Numbered from the stretch's first letter, positions 20,959 through 32,470 are shown. The stretch is DNA of 64,000 nucleotides from Eggerthellaceae bacterium (GCA_009782615.1 WRIS01000003.1:62001-126000), one strand, 5' to 3'. Numbers and translations: made by a program. The notes: generated by a model from the sequence alone, not told the origin.

Positions 20959-23088
20959 CTATGCTGCCAAGAGTGCCAAGAGCGGCACGAGCAACAGCGC
21001 CACGATGTTGAACACCTTAATCATGGAGTTTAGTGCTGGGCCTGCCGTGTCTTTGTAGGGGTCGCCTACCGTGTCACCCGTAACGGCAGCTTGATGCGCA
21101 AAGGAACCTTTGCCGCCATATTTGCCCTCTTCGATGAGTTTCTTGGCGTTATCCCACGCACCACCACCCGAAGTCATCGAGATAGCAACAAACAGACCAG
21201 TAACGATGGTTCCCACCAAGGCACCGCCGAGCACCAGTGCCGTAAATTCAAAGGCTTGTTCGTATCCTGCTGCCTTCAAGATGAAGCCAATGAGCAAGAT
21301 AAGGATAGGTGCCCCAATCGGAATCATTGCGGGAAGGGTCATTTCCTTAAGCGCACTTTGGGTTACCAAGTCAACGCATTTCGCGTAATCAGGTTTGCCA
21401 GTGCCTTCCATAATGCCGTCAATTTCCTTGAACTGGCGACGCACTTCTTCAACAACACCGCCCGCAGCCTTGCCGACCGAAGTCATAGCGAGGGATGCAA
21501 AGATGAAGGGCAAAAGACCGCCGAGGAAAAGACCAACCAAAACGAAGGGGTTCGACAAATCAAAGCTCAGCGCTTGTGCGGAAATGCCTACCTCTTCAAC
21601 GATTGAATGCGTGAAGTCGGAGAAGAGCACCACAGCGGCAAGTGCTGCTGAAGCGATGGCATAGCCCTTGGTGACTGCTTTGGTGGTATTGCCGACAGCG
21701 TCAAGAGCGTCAGTGCTTTCGCGCACATTTTCAGGAAGCCCACTCATTTCAGCGATGCCGCCTGCGTTGTCGGTTACTGGACCGAACGAATCGATAGCAA
21801 CAACGATGCCCGCCATGGAAAGCATGGACAGCGCCGCAACCGCGATACCGAAGATGCCTGCCAAGAAGAAACTTACCAGCGTTGCAACAACAATCATAAG
21901 GATAGGAATACCCGTGGCTTCCATGCCAACCGCAAGACCCTGAATAATGTTGGTCGCATGACCCGTTTCAGATGCTTCAGCAATTCTTTCAACGGGCTTT
22001 TTAGAAGATGAAGTGTAGTAATCGGTCACATACACCATACCAGCAGTCAAAATAACGCCGATAACCGCACAAATCCATACGGCAACGGGAGTAACGCCAA
22101 CAGGTGCCAGCGCCGAATTGGTGACGGTCAAATCACCCAAGAGCCATTGGCACAAGGGGAAGAACAACACAATAGCAATTCCCGCAGCAATCCAAAGACC
22201 TTTGTAAAGGGCACCCATGATGGAACCGTTTGCGCCCATTTTCACGAAAATGGTGCCGATAACTGATGCAATGATAGAGGCTGCACCAATGGCAAGCGGG
22301 AAGCCCAGCGAAACAGCAATACCGCTTGCGCCGAAGGCGAGGTTGCCAATGAGCATCGCAGCAACGGTGGTCACTACGTAGGTCTCGAAGAGGTCTGCTG
22401 CCATGCCAGCACAGTCTCCCACGTTATCGCCCACATTGTCTGCGATAACGGCGGGGTTGCGCGGATCATCTTCAGGGATGCCAGCTTCAACCTTGCCGAC
22501 GAGGTCAGCGCCCACGTCAGCCGCCTTGGTAAAGATGCCGCCGCCCAAACGAGCAAAAACCGAAATGAGCGAGCCACCAAAACCGAGACCGATTAAGGCT
22601 GAGAAATCTGCAACGCCTGCTGACACCAGCATGCCCATAACAGAAACGGCTAAGATGCCCAGCCCGATAACAAACATGCCCGTAACGGTGCCCGACTGGA
22701 ATGCCACGCGCAGTGCTTTGGGCAAGCCTTCACAAGCGGCTTCTGCGGTACGCACATTCGCACGAACCGAAATGCTCATGCCGATGAAGCCTGCAGCAGC
22801 AGATGCTATGCCACCAATCAGAAATCCGATTGCTGTCCAAAGACCAAAGCCCGTGACACCAAGAAAGCCTGGAATAAGCAACACGACAGCGATAATGACC
22901 GCAACGATAGCAACCGTGCGATACTGGCGCTTCATGTACGCCATAGCGCCTTCCTGGATTGCCGCAGCAATGCTTTGCATTTTGTCGTTGCCTGCAGGCA
23001 GTTTATTGACTTTCACAATCAAAATACCTGCATACACGACCGCGACCACACCGGCTACAAGACCGATTAACAGTGGTAGATCTAACAT
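20959..23088 (-). CDS. hppA: Membrane-bound H+-translocating pyrophosphatase
   Basis: About 709 residues with ~16 helices. The substrate site [20 protein letters not shown] followed by [19 protein letters not shown] is intact, as is the C-terminal [16 protein letters not shown]. The potassium-dependence site reads [10 protein letters not shown], i.e. the K-x-x-T form known from K+-independent proton pumps, not the A-x-x-G form of K+-dependent enzymes. It couples pyrophosphate hydrolysis to ion pumping. Start at 23088 (MLDLPLLIG) has an AAGGAAAGAA site; the longer frame to 23142 runs through a terminator hairpin. Confidence 0.97.
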   Translation of the reverse strand: MLDLPLLIGLVAGVVAVVYAGILIVKVNKLPAGNDKMQSIAAAIQEGAMAYMKRQYRTVAIVAVIIAVVLLIPGFLGVTGFGLWTAIGFLIGGIASAAAGFIGMSISVRANVRTAEAACEGLPKALRVAFQSGTVTGMFVIGLGILAVSVMGMLVSAGVADFSALIGLGFGGSLISVFARLGGGIFTKAADVGADLVGKVEAGIPEDDPRNPAVIADNVGDNVGDCAGMAADLFETYVVTTVAAMLIGNLAFGASGIAVSLGFPLAIGAASIIASVIGTIFVKMGANGSIMGALYKGLWIAAGIAIVLFFPLCQWLLGDLTVTNSALAPVGVTPVAVWICAVIGVILTAGMVYVTDYYTSSSKKPVERIAEASETGHATNIIQGLAVGMEATGIPILMIVVATLVSFFLAGIFGIAVAALSMLSMAGIVVAIDSFGPVTDNAGGIAEMSGLPENVRESTDALDAVGNTTKAVTKGYAIASAALAAVVLFSDFTHSIVEEVGISAQALSFDLSNPFVLVGLFLGGLLPFIFASLAMTSVGKAAGGVVEEVRRQFKEIDGIMEGTGKPDYAKCVDLVTQSALKEMTLPAMIPIGAPILILLIGFILKAAGYEQAFEFTALVLGGALVGTIVTGLFVAISMTSGGGAWDNAKKLIEEGKYGGKGSFAHQAAVTGDTVGDPYKDTAGPALNSMIKVFNIVALLLVPLLALLAA

Positions 23089-23119
23089 ATCTTTCTTTCC
23101 TTCCTTTTGATGACTCTCA

Positions 23120-23152
23120 GAAAAAGGGGCTTGCCCTTGCAAGCCCCTTTTA
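23120..23152 (-). terminator. Terminator after the acyltransferase gene
   Basis: On the minus strand AAAAGGGGCTTGC-aagg-GCAAGCCCCTTTTT, between the acyltransferase and hppA. It separates the two transcripts. Confidence 0.8.
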
Positions 23153-23232
23153 GCTTGATATCTTTTTACTATAAATTAGCCAATCCTGCAACACTTCCTT
23201 CAAGATACGTCCAATAAATACGCAGGGGTTTT

Positions 23233-24201
23233 CTAGGTGGGATCCTTTTTTATGATAAGACCCGACAGCTTGGCTAAGCCGACATCAAAGTATTTAGTGA
23301 CATATCTATTGCCGAAAGCTACCACAATTGTCGTCGATAGAACAAGCGCCAGTATTATCGAGGTGCTAAAGCTCATATCAGTAAAGATATTCAGACTTGC
23401 TAAATACTTGATGACAAAGCCATGCATGAGATAGGTCACTATAGTATTGGCTCCCAAAACGGTAACGAAGGGTATTTTCTTTTTATAGATAACCACCAGC
23501 AAAGACAGAATAAACAAAATAGCTATCGCGTAAACGCACGCTCTCATAAGTATGCCCCACCCAATTGCATCATAGGCGTGGGACCCATATAAGAAGTGAT
23601 ACGAGATATTAAAGCCTTTGATGAGAACAAAATAGGTCAACAATAAAGCTAGAACGAGTCCTGCTAACCCGAGGATGCTCTTCTTGTTGTCAAGAAATTC
23701 TTTATTGAAATTATAGCCGAGCAAGAAGAAGGGGAAGAACACAAATGTCCTGCTCATGCTTGCAAAATAACCAACGCTTGAATCAATCGAAATCAGGAGC
23801 CCTACTGCGAAAGCCACAACCAGATGATACTTCAATTTCGTGAATATCGGTGTTATGAGCTTCCAAATGAGCAGGCTAAACAAATACCACAGTATCCAAT
23901 ACGGCGTGAAGAAAGAATAGCTGAATGATTTATCGAAAACGACGCTTATAAAAACAGCGTAGAGCAGCCCGAATATCACGTAGGGCACGATGATAGACTT
24001 GATAAGGTTGGCGACATCAAACCTCTTTGAAAAATATCCCGAAATAAAGATAAAGGCGGGCATGTGAAAGGTGTAGATGATGGTGTAGAGCTCTGCAGTA
24101 ACGCTCTTTTTTAAGAAGAGTTCTAGAAAGTGACCGAATACAACTAAAAATATCAGCAGTAATTTGAAATTGTCGAATCTATATTCGCGTACTTTTGCCA
24201 T
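23233..24201 (-). CDS. Acyltransferase 3 family membrane protein
   Basis: 322 residues with about ten hydrophobic helices. The family start RFDNFKLLLIFLVVFGHFLEL has the conserved His (VxxGH) of acyltransferase-3 proteins, and helix 2 ends HMPAFIFISGYF. Such enzymes O-acetylate surface glycans or lipids. The gene is visibly richer in A/T and in AAA/ATA codons than its neighbours, which suggests transfer. No partner gene is adjacent. Confidence 0.88.
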   Translation of the reverse strand: MAKVREYRFDNFKLLLIFLVVFGHFLELFLKKSVTAELYTIIYTFHMPAFIFISGYFSKRFDVANLIKSIIVPYVIFGLLYAVFISVVFDKSFSYSFFTPYWILWYLFSLLIWKLITPIFTKLKYHLVVAFAVGLLISIDSSVGYFASMSRTFVFFPFFLLGYNFNKEFLDNKKSILGLAGLVLALLLTYFVLIKGFNISYHFLYGSHAYDAIGWGILMRACVYAIAILFILSLLVVIYKKKIPFVTVLGANTIVTYLMHGFVIKYLASLNIFTDMSFSTSIILALVLSTTIVVAFGNRYVTKYFDVGLAKLSGLIIKKDPT

Positions 24202-24282
24202 ACCTCACGCCCCACTCAATCACGGTTTGCCCCTTATGAATAAACCGACCCATCAAAAACTTGTACCGAACCGACGGAGCAA

Positions 24283-25011
24283 CTAAGCGAGAAGCGAAGC
24301 AGCATCAGCGTCAAGAACAACGGTGACATCGGGATGGAACTGAAGGATTGATGCGGGCACCGAAGGGGTCACCGCTCCAGTAAAGGCATCACGCACGATG
24401 GCCGCTTTGGCGGTACCGTTGGCAACAACGAGAATCTTCTTTGCCTTCATGATGGTGCCAATCCCCATGGTGTAGGCTTGGCGCGGCACTTCTTCAGCTG
24501 AATCAAAAAGGCGGCTATTCGCTGAAATGGTACTTTCGGTAAGATCAACGCAATGTGTCTGTTTCGGAAATTCGTCTGCTGGTTCATTAAAGCCGATGTG
24601 CCCGTTGTGTCCCATACCCAAAAGCTGGATGTCCACGCCGCCCGCTGCTTCAATCGCCGCTTCGTATTCATCACAGGCAGCCTGTGCATCGGGATTCGCG
24701 CCATCGGGAACAGCAGTATTTGCGGGATCGATATTGACCGCATCAAAGAGATTTTTCTTCATGAAGTAGTGATAGCTTTGGTCATGATCATGGGCAAGAC
24801 CGCGGTATTCGTCCAGATTGAAAGAGGATGCTTGAGAAAAATCGAGCAAACCTGCCTGATAGTCCTTCACCAGACACGCATACAAGCCCTCGGGCGTTGA
24901 CCCCGTTGCAAGCCCCAGACGCGTGGCAGGGTTTTCTTTAAGGCATGCGGCAATCACATCGGCCGCCTTGCGGCTCATTTCTGCGTAATCTTTTGCTACG
25001 ATAATTTCCAT
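24283..25011 (-). CDS. nagB: Glucosamine-6-phosphate deaminase
   Basis: 242 residues from ATG 25011 (MEIIVAKDYAEMSRKAADVI), preceded by an AAGGGGTTGTTAAGC site. Motifs: LGLATGSTPEGLYACL (phosphate loop), SFNLDEYRGL with catalytic Asp, and LGMGHNGHIGFNEPADEF with the catalytic His. It converts glucosamine-6-P to fructose-6-P and ammonia. No nagA is next to it. Confidence 0.96.
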   Translation of the reverse strand: MEIIVAKDYAEMSRKAADVIAACLKENPATRLGLATGSTPEGLYACLVKDYQAGLLDFSQASSFNLDEYRGLAHDHDQSYHYFMKKNLFDAVNIDPANTAVPDGANPDAQAACDEYEAAIEAAGGVDIQLLGMGHNGHIGFNEPADEFPKQTHCVDLTESTISANSRLFDSAEEVPRQAYTMGIGTIMKAKKILVVANGTAKAAIVRDAFTGAVTPSVPASILQFHPDVTVVLDADAASLLA

Positions 25012-25081
25012 GCTTAACAACCCCTTAGTTTTAGGCAACAAAATGAAACTTAAACCTCATTGGTGAAGCAAGCCTGAGGCG

Positions 25082-25711
25082 CTATGAAAGATTCAGGCTC
25101 TTTTGCACGTCGGCGAACACCAGTGCCACGTCGCGGTCACCGTCGATGGTAACAAGCAAATCGCACCCGCGGTAATAGTCAATCAGCGGCGCCGTTGAGG
25201 TTTCGTAAACATTAAGGCGGTTGCGCACCACCGATTCCTTGTCGTCTTCCCTTTGATACATTGCGCCGCCGCATTTCGGGCACACAGCATCTGCTGCCGT
25301 GCCGATATAACCGCACACCTCGCACATTCTGCGCGAGGTAAGGCGAGCAACAATAACTTCAAAATCCACATCGATAAGCAAGGCTGCATCAAGAGGACGC
25401 CCCAAGCGGGAAAGTTCGCTGTCAAGTGCAACTGCCTGAATTGAGGTACGCGGAAAGCCATCCAGGATGAATCCTTGTGCGGCATCGGCATCCTGCAAAC
25501 GCTCCGTTACCAACCCGATAATGACATCATCAGGAACCAGTTCGCCAGCATCCATGAATGATTTCGCCTTCACACCCAAAGGTGTTCCTGCTTTTACTGC
25601 AGCACGCAGCATATCGCCTGTTGAGATATGGGGGAGCTGATACTTTTCGACCAATTTGGCAGCTTGCGTGCCCTTTCCGGCACCAGGAGCACCGAGCAAC
25701 ACTATATTCAT
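25082..25711 (-). CDS. adk: Adenylate kinase, zinc-LID type
   Basis: 209 residues. P-loop LGAPGAGKGTQA at residues 6-17, GFPRT near 86, and a LID with a structural zinc site (CEVCGY and CPKCGG). It interconverts AMP, ADP and ATP. It follows secY at the end of the ribosomal protein locus, as in many bacteria. Confidence 0.98.
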   Translation of the reverse strand: MNIVLLGAPGAGKGTQAAKLVEKYQLPHISTGDMLRAAVKAGTPLGVKAKSFMDAGELVPDDVIIGLVTERLQDADAAQGFILDGFPRTSIQAVALDSELSRLGRPLDAALLIDVDFEVIVARLTSRRMCEVCGYIGTAADAVCPKCGGAMYQREDDKESVVRNRLNVYETSTAPLIDYYRGCDLLVTIDGDRDVALVFADVQKSLNLS

Positions 25712-25774
25712 CGTCTGTATCCTTTCAATTATTAAAGCTGCTTCAAGAAATGCTTACATACCTACCCGAAATGT

Positions 25775-27058
25775 TTACTTGAAGAAGCCGTCATAGTTAT
25801 ACATCTTGAGCTGGGACTCAAGCTTGTTCATCGTATCGAGCGCAACACCAATCATGATGAGGATGGAAGTACCGCCAAATGCCTGGATGAGATTGTTGCC
25901 CGTAAAGAAGAAGAAAATGGACGGGACAACCGCAATCAAGGCGATGAAAATACCGCCAGGTAAGGTAACACGATTGATGACGTTTTTGATGTATTGCATC
26001 GTTGCGCTACCAGGACGCACGCCAGGGATAAATCCGCCCTGCTTGCGCATGTTGTTGGAAAGATCCTCGGGATTGAAAACCATCGTGGTATAGAAATATG
26101 CAAAGAACACGATGAGCACAATGGTGACAATCCAGTTTATCCATCCGCTCGATACCGCGTTTGCCGCCGAATTCAACCAGCCAACGTTGAACAAGGCTGC
26201 AAGCTGAGCGGGAAAGTAAATGATACAACTCGCGAAGATGATGGGGATAACACCTGCCGAGTTCACCTTCAGAGGAATATAGGTCGTTTGACCTCCCACC
26301 ATTTTACGCCCCTGCATACGCTTGGCGTAGTTAACAGGAATCCTGCGCTGTGCACGTTCCACAAAAATGATTGCAGGAATAACTAACAACACGATGGCAA
26401 CGATAAGAATGGTGATGGCAATTCCCATCCCCATATCGGCATTTGAAGTGGTCGACTCAAAGATAGCGCTCGGTACGCGCGACACGATGCTCGTAAAGAT
26501 GATGAGCGACATGCCGTTGCCGATACCGCGCTGTGTGATGAGCTCACCCATCCACATGATGAATGCCGTACCCGCAACAAGCGTAAAGACCACCACGATA
26601 TTGGTGAGTGCTTCAGGTAAAGCGGTGGTGAATACAACACCATATTGCGGCGACTTAAACAAGAAGAGATAGCCGATTGCGTTGATGAAGCCCAAAATCA
26701 GCGTAAGGTAGCGCGTAGTTTGGGTGATTTTCTTGCGCCCTGCTTCGCCTTCCTTCGCCCAGCGCCCAACCGCGGGCACAACGCCTTGCATCAGCTGCAT
26801 GATAATTGATGCCGTAATGTAGGGCATGATACCCAGTGAAAACACCGAGAAGTTTGAAAGCGCGCCACCAGTGAATAGGTCGACAAGACCCATTGCGCCT
26901 GCGACTTGCTCTTGCATCATCTTCGAAAACTCGCCCAAGGGAATGCCAGGGACTGGTACAAAAGAGCCAAAACGGTAAAGCAATAGGATGCTGAGCGTAA
27001 AAAGAATCTTCTTACGAAGCTCAGGAACCTTAAATGCATCAATGAGTGACTTTAACAA
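25775..27058 (-). CDS. secY: Preprotein translocase subunit SecY
   Basis: 427 residues with ten hydrophobic helices. It opens [20 protein letters not shown] and contains PGIPLGEF (plug region follows), the conserved [15 protein letters not shown] and the cytoplasmic loop [17 protein letters not shown]. It is the channel of the Sec machinery, partner of SecE encoded at 8.0 kb. It overlaps rplO by 7 bp. Confidence 0.98.
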   Translation of the reverse strand: MLKSLIDAFKVPELRKKILFTLSILLLYRFGSFVPVPGIPLGEFSKMMQEQVAGAMGLVDLFTGGALSNFSVFSLGIMPYITASIIMQLMQGVVPAVGRWAKEGEAGRKKITQTTRYLTLILGFINAIGYLFLFKSPQYGVVFTTALPEALTNIVVVFTLVAGTAFIMWMGELITQRGIGNGMSLIIFTSIVSRVPSAIFESTTSNADMGMGIAITILIVAIVLLVIPAIIFVERAQRRIPVNYAKRMQGRKMVGGQTTYIPLKVNSAGVIPIIFASCIIYFPAQLAALFNVGWLNSAANAVSSGWINWIVTIVLIVFFAYFYTTMVFNPEDLSNNMRKQGGFIPGVRPGSATMQYIKNVINRVTLPGGIFIALIAVVPSIFFFFTGNNLIQAFGGTSILIMIGVALDTMNKLESQLKMYNYDGFFK

Positions 27059-27501
27059 GGTTCTTCAACCTTTCCTCCGCACGCTTCGATCTTTGTCTTT
27101 GCCGAAGCTGAAACTTTATCGACTTTGACGGTAAGTGCCTTGGTCAATTCACCATCGCCCAAAACCTTCACCAACGCGTCAGAGCGTTTGATGATGCCTT
27201 TTGCCTTAAGGCTTACTCCGTCAACGGTCGCCCCTGCCTCGAAGTTTTCTTCGAGCCGCCCAACATTGACCGGTACATACTCTACGTGATTGATGTTGCG
27301 AAAGCCAGGTAGCTTTGGCAAACGACGTGCAAGCGGGGTCTGACCGCCCTCAAAACCAGCACCTTTGCCGCCTCCTGCACGAGACTTTTGGCCGTTGTAA
27401 CCACGACCCGCAGTCTTTCCCGTACCCGAACCTGGGCCGCGTCCCACACGCTTACGATTGCGCGTTGACCCTTCGGCGGGTGTCAAATCTTTTAGTTCCA
27501 T
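27052..27501 (-). CDS. rplO: 50S ribosomal protein L15
   Basis: 149 residues starting [20 protein letters not shown], then [15 protein letters not shown] and [22 protein letters not shown], the family hallmark. It is a late assembly protein of the 50S subunit. It overlaps secY and follows rpmD after an 88-bp gap. Confidence 0.98.
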   Translation of the reverse strand: MELKDLTPAEGSTRNRKRVGRGPGSGTGKTAGRGYNGQKSRAGGGKGAGFEGGQTPLARRLPKLPGFRNINHVEYVPVNVGRLEENFEAGATVDGVSLKAKGIIKRSDALVKVLGDGELTKALTVKVDKVSASAKTKIEACGGKVEEPC

Positions 27502-27589
27502 CGTATGGATCTCCTTTTCGCTTTAACGGGGCTCGCCCCCGTGCCGACAGCTCGCCGTCGGCAAACTCTTGTCATTCTACCCTATCAAT

Positions 27590-27871
27590 TTAGAGTTCTT
27601 CAACCTTTACCAAATGCTTGACCTTGAATATCATGCCGCGCACGCAGGGGTTGTCTACCTGATCTACGCTGCGCCCTATCTTGCCCAGTCCCAAAGCCTT
27701 CAAGGTCTTTCCTTGGTCTGACTTATATCCGATAGAACTTTTAACCTGGGTAACACGAAGCGTCTTTTTCGTATCAGCTTTTTTTGCTGCAGGCTTTTTT
27801 GCCGCAGGCTTAGCTGCTTCTGCGTTTTTCGCTTGCGCTGTGCTTGTTTCTGCTTTTTTCGCTTCTGCCAT
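27590..27871 (-). CDS. rpmD: 50S ribosomal protein L30 with Ala/Lys-rich N-terminal extension
   Basis: The C-terminal ~57 residues are L30: [20 protein letters not shown], then [10 protein letters not shown] and [11 protein letters not shown]. The first ~36 residues are an Ala/Lys/Glu tail ([18 protein letters not shown]). Normal L30 is about 60 residues. Start ATG 27871 is 2 bp from the rpsE stop; the extension is in frame and shares its style with the SecE tail. Confidence 0.95.
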   Translation of the reverse strand: MAEAKKAETSTAQAKNAEAAKPAAKKPAAKKADTKKTLRVTQVKSSIGYKSDQGKTLKALGLGKIGRSVDQVDNPCVRGMIFKVKHLVKVEEL

Positions 27872-27873
27872 GA

Positions 27874-28407
27874 TTACTTCTTCTCCTTCCAGCCATAAAT
27901 CTGCGCGACTGAGATACCACGGCGTTTTGCCACGTCTTCGGGGCTTTGCATGTTTTTCAAGCCTTCAGCAGCAGCTTTCACGATGTTCATTGCGTTGTTC
28001 GTCCCTAAAGACTTGGTCAACACGTCGGTCACGCCTGCAAGTTCCATGACGGCACGAACAGGACCACCAGCGATAACGCCAGTACCAGGCGTTGCTGGCT
28101 TCAGAAGAACGCGACCAGCACCAAAGGTACCCAAAATTTCATGAGGAAGGGTGCGAGCTTCAGTCAAAGGCACCGAGAACATGTTTTTCTTAGCGTCCTC
28201 AACACCCTTTTTGATGGCGATAGGCACTTCTTGGGATTTACCCATCCCTACGCCAACGCGACCGTTCCCATCCCCCACGACAACCAAAGCAGTCAGTGAG
28301 AAACGGCGTCCACCCTTAACAACCTTAGAGACGCGGTTGATATACACCACGCGTTCCTGAAGTTCAGGAACTGTCGGCTGATTTTCTTGTTGTTGTTTGC
28401 GAGCCAT
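27874..28407 (-). CDS. rpsE: 30S ribosomal protein S5
   Basis: 177 residues. After a polar start it has [20 protein letters not shown] and [19 protein letters not shown], then KAREVPIAI-like [19 protein letters not shown] and the [17 protein letters not shown] loop. S5 helps decoding fidelity. It lies between rplR and rpmD. Confidence 0.98.
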   Translation of the reverse strand: MARKQQQENQPTVPELQERVVYINRVSKVVKGGRRFSLTALVVVGDGNGRVGVGMGKSQEVPIAIKKGVEDAKKNMFSVPLTEARTLPHEILGTFGAGRVLLKPATPGTGVIAGGPVRAVMELAGVTDVLTKSLGTNNAMNIVKAAAEGLKNMQSPEDVAKRRGISVAQIYGWKEKK

Positions 28408-28421
28408 ATACTAACCCTCTC

Positions 28422-28790
28422 CTAAAACTTCAGTCCGGCTTCGCGAGCACCTTCGGCGAGTGCCTTGATGCGTCCGTGGTACAAGTTGCCGCCACGGTCG
28501 AAGACTACTTCAGTAATACCAGAATCCTTTGCCTTTTTGCCAATCAGTTCGCCGAGTGCTGACGCGCCCTCAACAGTTGCGCCACTCTTCTTCTTCGCCT
28601 TGAATTCAGGTCCAAGTGTTGATACGGCACAAAGGGTCTTTCCTTCGACATCATCAATTACCTGAGCATAGAGGTTTGCGTTCGAGCGCGTGATGCACAG
28701 GCGCGGACGCTCGGACGTACCCGAAATCTTACCGCGAACACGGGTATGACGACGGCGCAGTCCTGCTTGTTTTGCTTGAAGCTTTTTCAT
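28422..28790 (-). CDS. rplR: 50S ribosomal protein L18
   Basis: About 122 residues from [20 protein letters not shown]. Typical stretches [20 protein letters not shown] and [20 protein letters not shown], ending REAGLKF. It binds 5S rRNA. The upstream in-frame ATG at 28814 has no ribosome site and overlaps the rplF spacer. Confidence 0.98.
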   Translation of the reverse strand: MKKLQAKQAGLRRRHTRVRGKISGTSERPRLCITRSNANLYAQVIDDVEGKTLCAVSTLGPEFKAKKKSGATVEGASALGELIGKKAKDSGITEVVFDRGGNLYHGRIKALAEGAREAGLKF

Positions 28791-28826
28791 GCTACTTCCC
28801 TTCAATCCTTTCAATCAGTTATGCGC

Positions 28827-29369
28827 TTAGTCGGCCTTCGCAGCTTTACCAAGCTTGCGACGGACACGTTCGCCCTCATAGCGGATACCTTTGCCTTTGT
28901 AGGGTTCGGGTTTGCGCCATTTGCGGATATTAGCGGCTACCTGACCCACGTCTTCTTTGCTTGCCCCCGACACGATAATTTCGGTCTGGGTAGGCACTTC
29001 AAACGTGATTCCTTCAGGAGCCTTTACCGAGACAGGATGTGAATACCCCAGTTGGAGTTCAAGATCGCGTCCCTTAAGTGCGGCACGATAGCCAACGCCG
29101 ACAAGTTGGAGCTTTTTGGAAAAACCAGTAGAAACTCCCACTACCATGTTGTCGATAAGCGTGCGCGCAAGACCGTGGAAGCTTTTTGCTTCACGGCTGT
29201 CATCGGGGCGCTCAACGATAACGTGGTCGCCCTCTTGTTTGATGGTCAAAATACTTGGAAGCGTGCGGGACAATTCGCCTTTTGCACCCTTCACGCTGAC
29301 CGTGGTTCCTTCGATTTTTACTTCAACACCGGCAGGAACCGGGATAGGTTGTTTGCCAATACGAGACAT
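28827..29369 (-). CDS. rplF: 50S ribosomal protein L6
   Basis: 180 residues from [19 protein letters not shown], with the C-terminal L6 signature [20 protein letters not shown]. The start at 29369 follows AAAGGAAGGG; a longer in-frame start lies inside rpsH sequence and is rejected. Confidence 0.98.
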   Translation of the reverse strand: MSRIGKQPIPVPAGVEVKIEGTTVSVKGAKGELSRTLPSILTIKQEGDHVIVERPDDSREAKSFHGLARTLIDNMVVGVSTGFSKKLQLVGVGYRAALKGRDLELQLGYSHPVSVKAPEGITFEVPTQTEIIVSGASKEDVGQVAANIRKWRKPEPYKGKGIRYEGERVRRKLGKAAKAD

Positions 29370-29385
29370 TGCTACCCTTCCTTTC

Positions 29386-29784
29386 CTACCAAATATAAGC
29401 GATGACTTCGCCACCGATGCCAGCTTTGCGGGCATCGCGGTCGGTCATAACGCCGCGGCTTGTAGAGATAACAGCAGTACCAAGCCCTCCCAAAACACGG
29501 GGAAGCTCGTCTTTGCCAGCATAAATACGCAAACCTGGCTTAGAGATACGCTTAAGACCGCGGATGGTCTTGTCTTTCTTTTCGCCATATTTCAGCGTGA
29601 TTTCTAACACATCACGCGGGTCGCTTTTTTCAATATCGAAACCTGCGATATAGCCCTCTTCTTGCATAATGCGGGCAATCTCGGTAAGTTTCTTGCTTGA
29701 CGGCATACAAACCGTCTGCTTACCTGCAGAATTAGCGTTACGCACCCGCGTAAGCATATCTGCAATAGGATCGTTCATACTCAT
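29386..29784 (-). CDS. rpsH: 30S ribosomal protein S8
   Basis: 132 residues from [19 protein letters not shown], with a C-terminal [20 protein letters not shown] stretch. It binds 16S rRNA and is often the repressor of the spc operon. The reading frame continues upstream through rpsZ in another frame, so the ATG at 29784 behind AAGGAGAAAC is used. Confidence 0.98.
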   Translation of the reverse strand: MSMNDPIADMLTRVRNANSAGKQTVCMPSSKKLTEIARIMQEEGYIAGFDIEKSDPRDVLEITLKYGEKKDKTIRGLKRISKPGLRIYAGKDELPRVLGGLGTAVISTSRGVMTDRDARKAGIGGEVIAYIW

Positions 29785-29893
29785 TGTTAGTTTCTCCTTT
29801 AGTCCATGATGAGCCGAAATATCTGGTTCGTTGGCGCCCTTAACACCTTCGCCTTGATCTACGGCACAAAGGCACTTCGTATCTTTGAGGTTT

Positions 29894-30079
29894 CTACCAA
29901 GAAGATTTCGAAATACCGGGTAGTTCGCCTCTGTTCGCGAGTTCACGAAGACAGACGCGACACAAGCCAAACTTGCGGTAGTACGCCCGAGGGCGACCAC
30001 AGCGGGTACAGCGATTGTGCTGGCGCGTCGAAAACTTCGGTTCACGCTTTGCCTTGGCGATCATCGATTTCTTTGCCAT
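29894..30079 (-). CDS. rpsZ: 30S ribosomal protein S14, zinc-binding type Z
   Basis: 61 residues, [19 protein letters not shown] followed by [20 protein letters not shown], giving the four-cysteine zinc site of the short S14 type. It lies between rplE and rpsH as usual. Confidence 0.98.
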   Translation of the reverse strand: MAKKSMIAKAKREPKFSTRQHNRCTRCGRPRAYYRKFGLCRVCLRELANRGELPGISKSSW

Positions 30080-30133
30080 TCAATTCCTTCTTTCTTTTAT
30101 AACCAACTTAGTGCAAGCACAAGTTTAGGTCGC

Positions 30134-30682
30134 TTAGTTATTCTTGAAGGGGAAGCCCAGCGCATCAAAGAGCGCCTTGGCTTCATCGTTGTTTTCAGTG
30201 GTGGTCACAAACGTGATGTCCATGCCACGGGTGCGGTCGATTTTGTCGTAGTCGACCTCAGGGAAAATCAGTTGCTCGGTAACACCGAAGGAATAGTTCC
30301 CCCGTCCGTCAAAACTCGTAAGCGGAATACCACGGAAGTCGCGTACGCGAGGAAGAGCCGTTGCCAAAAGGCGGTCGAGAAATTCCCACATACGGTCGCC
30401 GCGCAAGGTAACCTTGGCACCAATTGCCATGCCAGTACGAATCTTAAAGCCCGCGATGGACTTCTTTGCACGGGTCACCATGGGTTGCTGTCCTGTTATC
30501 ACGCGCAGGTCGTTGATTGCCGCATCGAGCAGCTTTGCGTCTGCTGAAGCAGCGCCCACGCCCATGTTGACGATAATCTTTTCCAGACGAGGAACCTTAT
30601 TAACGTTGTCAAGCTCGAGCTGCTTTACCAGTGCAGGCACGATTTCTTTGTTGTACTTTTCCTTCAAGCGAGGAGTTGTCAT
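30134..30682 (-). CDS. rplE: 50S ribosomal protein L5
   Basis: 182 residues: [51 protein letters not shown] and the C-terminal [12 protein letters not shown]. It binds 5S rRNA and contacts P-site tRNA. Confidence 0.98.
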   Translation of the reverse strand: MTTPRLKEKYNKEIVPALVKQLELDNVNKVPRLEKIIVNMGVGAASADAKLLDAAINDLRVITGQQPMVTRAKKSIAGFKIRTGMAIGAKVTLRGDRMWEFLDRLLATALPRVRDFRGIPLTSFDGRGNYSFGVTEQLIFPEVDYDKIDRTRGMDITFVTTTENNDEAKALFDALGFPFKNN

Positions 30683-30808
30683 TTCTTACCTCTTTCGATG
30701 AATTAAACGCAGGATTTCTGACCCTGCGTCCCCCAAGTATTTCTTGAGGGTCATAACGGTCGGACATGAGCACGTGCTTCACCGACCGCACATACGGTTA
30801 CTTACTAC

Positions 30809-31132
30809 TTACTTATCTATCGGTCTGTTGCATTTCTTGCAAAAACGGATTTTTCTATTTTCTTCGTTGCGCTGTATAGAAATGCGCGTTGCTTCTTTAC
30901 AGCTGGGACACACAAGTGCCACATTCGAAACATGGATAGGAGCTTCTATCGTAGAAATTCCGCCCTGAGGGTTTTTCTGAGTGGGACGCAGCGCCTTTTT
31001 TACCACGTTTACCCGCTCGACAATAACACGCCCAGTTTCGGGGTATGCGCGTAAAACAGATGCTTCTTTACCTTTATCTTTACCAGCGAGTACTTTAACT
31101 TTGTCGCCTTTTTTGATGTTCATCTTAGCCAT
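30809..31132 (-). CDS. rplX: 50S ribosomal protein L24 with zinc-ribbon-like C-terminus
   Basis: 107 residues: MAKMNIKKGDKVKVLAGKDK (KOW motif), VERVNVVKKALRPTQKNPQGG. The C-terminal half has CPSC and CKKC pairs (residues ~76-102), a zinc-ribbon form found in part of the family. It follows rplN. A 126-bp gap to rplE is longer than the other gaps in this operon and contains a GACCCTGCGTC hairpin-like region. Confidence 0.97.
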   Translation of the reverse strand: MAKMNIKKGDKVKVLAGKDKGKEASVLRAYPETGRVIVERVNVVKKALRPTQKNPQGGISTIEAPIHVSNVALVCPSCKEATRISIQRNEENRKIRFCKKCNRPIDK

Positions 31133-31150
31133 AAGTGCACACCTCCTTTT

Positions 31151-31519
31151 TTAGAGCGTTTCTGGTGCCAAAGACACTATTTTCATATACTTTTTGTCGC
31201 GCAGTTCGCGGGCAACCGGTCCAAAGATACGGGTACCACGGGGGGCACCGTTGGCATCAATGAGCACCACAGCGTTTTGGTCGAACTTGATATAACTACC
31301 ATCAGCGCGTCGTATTTGCTTTTTCACGCGTACGACAACACAACGAACGACATCGCCCTTTTTCACGTTCCCGTTGGGCATTGCTTCTTTCACGCTGCAG
31401 ATGATGACATCGCCGAGACCGGCATAGCGGCGCTTCGAGCCTCCGAGAACCTTGATGCACTGCACCTTGCGAGCGCCGGAGTTGTCGGCCACTGCGAGCA
31501 TGGTTTGCATCTGAATCAT
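31151..31519 (-). CDS. rplN: 50S ribosomal protein L14
   Basis: 122 residues: [60 protein letters not shown]. It is highly conserved and sits in the intersubunit bridge. Confidence 0.98.
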   Translation of the reverse strand: MIQMQTMLAVADNSGARKVQCIKVLGGSKRRYAGLGDVIICSVKEAMPNGNVKKGDVVRCVVVRVKKQIRRADGSYIKFDQNAVVLIDANGAPRGTRIFGPVARELRDKKYMKIVSLAPETL

Positions 31520-31562
31520 TTGCTTAACCTGACTTTCTCATTAACAATAGTTTACGAAGAAA

Positions 31563-31823
31563 CTATTTGGCCTTCTCAACGATTTTGACTAAACGCCAAC
31601 GCTTCATCTTTGACAGCGGGCGCGTTTCCATGATTTGGACGGTATCGCCAACACCAGCGGCATTTTCCTCATCATGGGCATGGAACTTCTTGGAGACGGT
31701 CATCATTTTGCCGTACACCGGATGGGGCTTACGCTCCTTAGTTTGAACCACGCAGGTTTTCTCCCCCGCAGCGCTTACGACTACGCCTTGGCGGACCTTG
31801 CGAGAATTACGTTCATCACTCAT
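31563..31823 (-). CDS. rpsQ: 30S ribosomal protein S17
   Basis: 86 residues: [40 protein letters not shown], and [20 protein letters not shown]. It is a primary 16S rRNA binder. It lies between rpmC and rplN. Confidence 0.98.
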   Translation of the reverse strand: MSDERNSRKVRQGVVVSAAGEKTCVVQTKERKPHPVYGKMMTVSKKFHAHDEENAAGVGDTVQIMETRPLSKMKRWRLVKIVEKAK

Positions 31824-31852
31824 GTAAATTCTTCCTTCCTTGATCTCGCCGC

Positions 31853-32047
31853 TTAAGCGCTCAGTTCACGGGCGCGCATCTCAGTTTGGATGCGTGCGAT
31901 GTTCTTTTTTACCTGCTTCACACGAGCAGTATTGTCCAGCTGGCTCGTTGCCATCTGGAAACGCAGATTGAAAAGCTCTGCGCGCGCTTCCTTCAACTTC
32001 ACAACCAAATCATCGGCTGAAAGTTCGCGAATCTCTGTGGACTTCAT
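31853..32047 (-). CDS. rpmC: 50S ribosomal protein L29
   Basis: 64 residues: [55 protein letters not shown]. It sits near the exit tunnel. It is directly abutted to rplP (stop and start adjacent). Confidence 0.97.
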   Translation of the reverse strand: MKSTEIRELSADDLVVKLKEARAELFNLRFQMATSQLDNTARVKQVKKNIARIQTEMRARELSA

Positions 32048-32470
32048 TTATGCCTGTCCTTCCGTCTGTCGCGTAACAATCTTGCACTTGTTGGGCAATT
32101 TGTTGATAGCAAGACGCAAGGCTTCGCGTGCGGTCTCGTCATCAACGCCGTCTATCTCGAACATGATGCGCCCAGGCTTTACAACCGCTACCCAACCTTC
32201 AGGGCTACCCTTACCAGAACCCATGCGCGTTTCAGCCGGTTTCTTGGTGATTGGCTTGTCGGGGAATATGGTAATCCACACCTTGCCACCACGCTTCATA
32301 TGACGAGTCATTGCGATACGAGCTGCCTCAATTTGGCGGTTCGTAATCCATGCGGCTTCCTGGGCTTGAATGCCATAGGAGCCGTTGTTAAGCTGCGTGC
32401 CCCCTTTTGCTTTGCCCTTCATGGAGCCACGCTGCACCTTGCGGTGCCTTACACGTTTTGGAGTAAGCAT
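32048..32470 (-). CDS. rplP: 50S ribosomal protein L16
   Basis: 140 residues: [60 protein letters not shown]. It binds near the A-site tRNA elbow. It directly abuts rpsC. Confidence 0.98.
   Translation of the reverse strand: MLTPKRVRHRKVQRGSMKGKAKGGTQLNNGSYGIQAQEAAWITNRQIEAARIAMTRHMKRGGKVWITIFPDKPITKKPAETRMGSGKGSPEGWVAVVKPGRIMFEIDGVDDETAREALRLAINKLPNKCKIVTRQTEGQA

Noticed and set aside
29785-30045. A longer start for rpsH
   Set aside because: The extension runs antisense-like through rpsZ in another frame and lacks a ribosome site; 132 residues is the normal S8 length.
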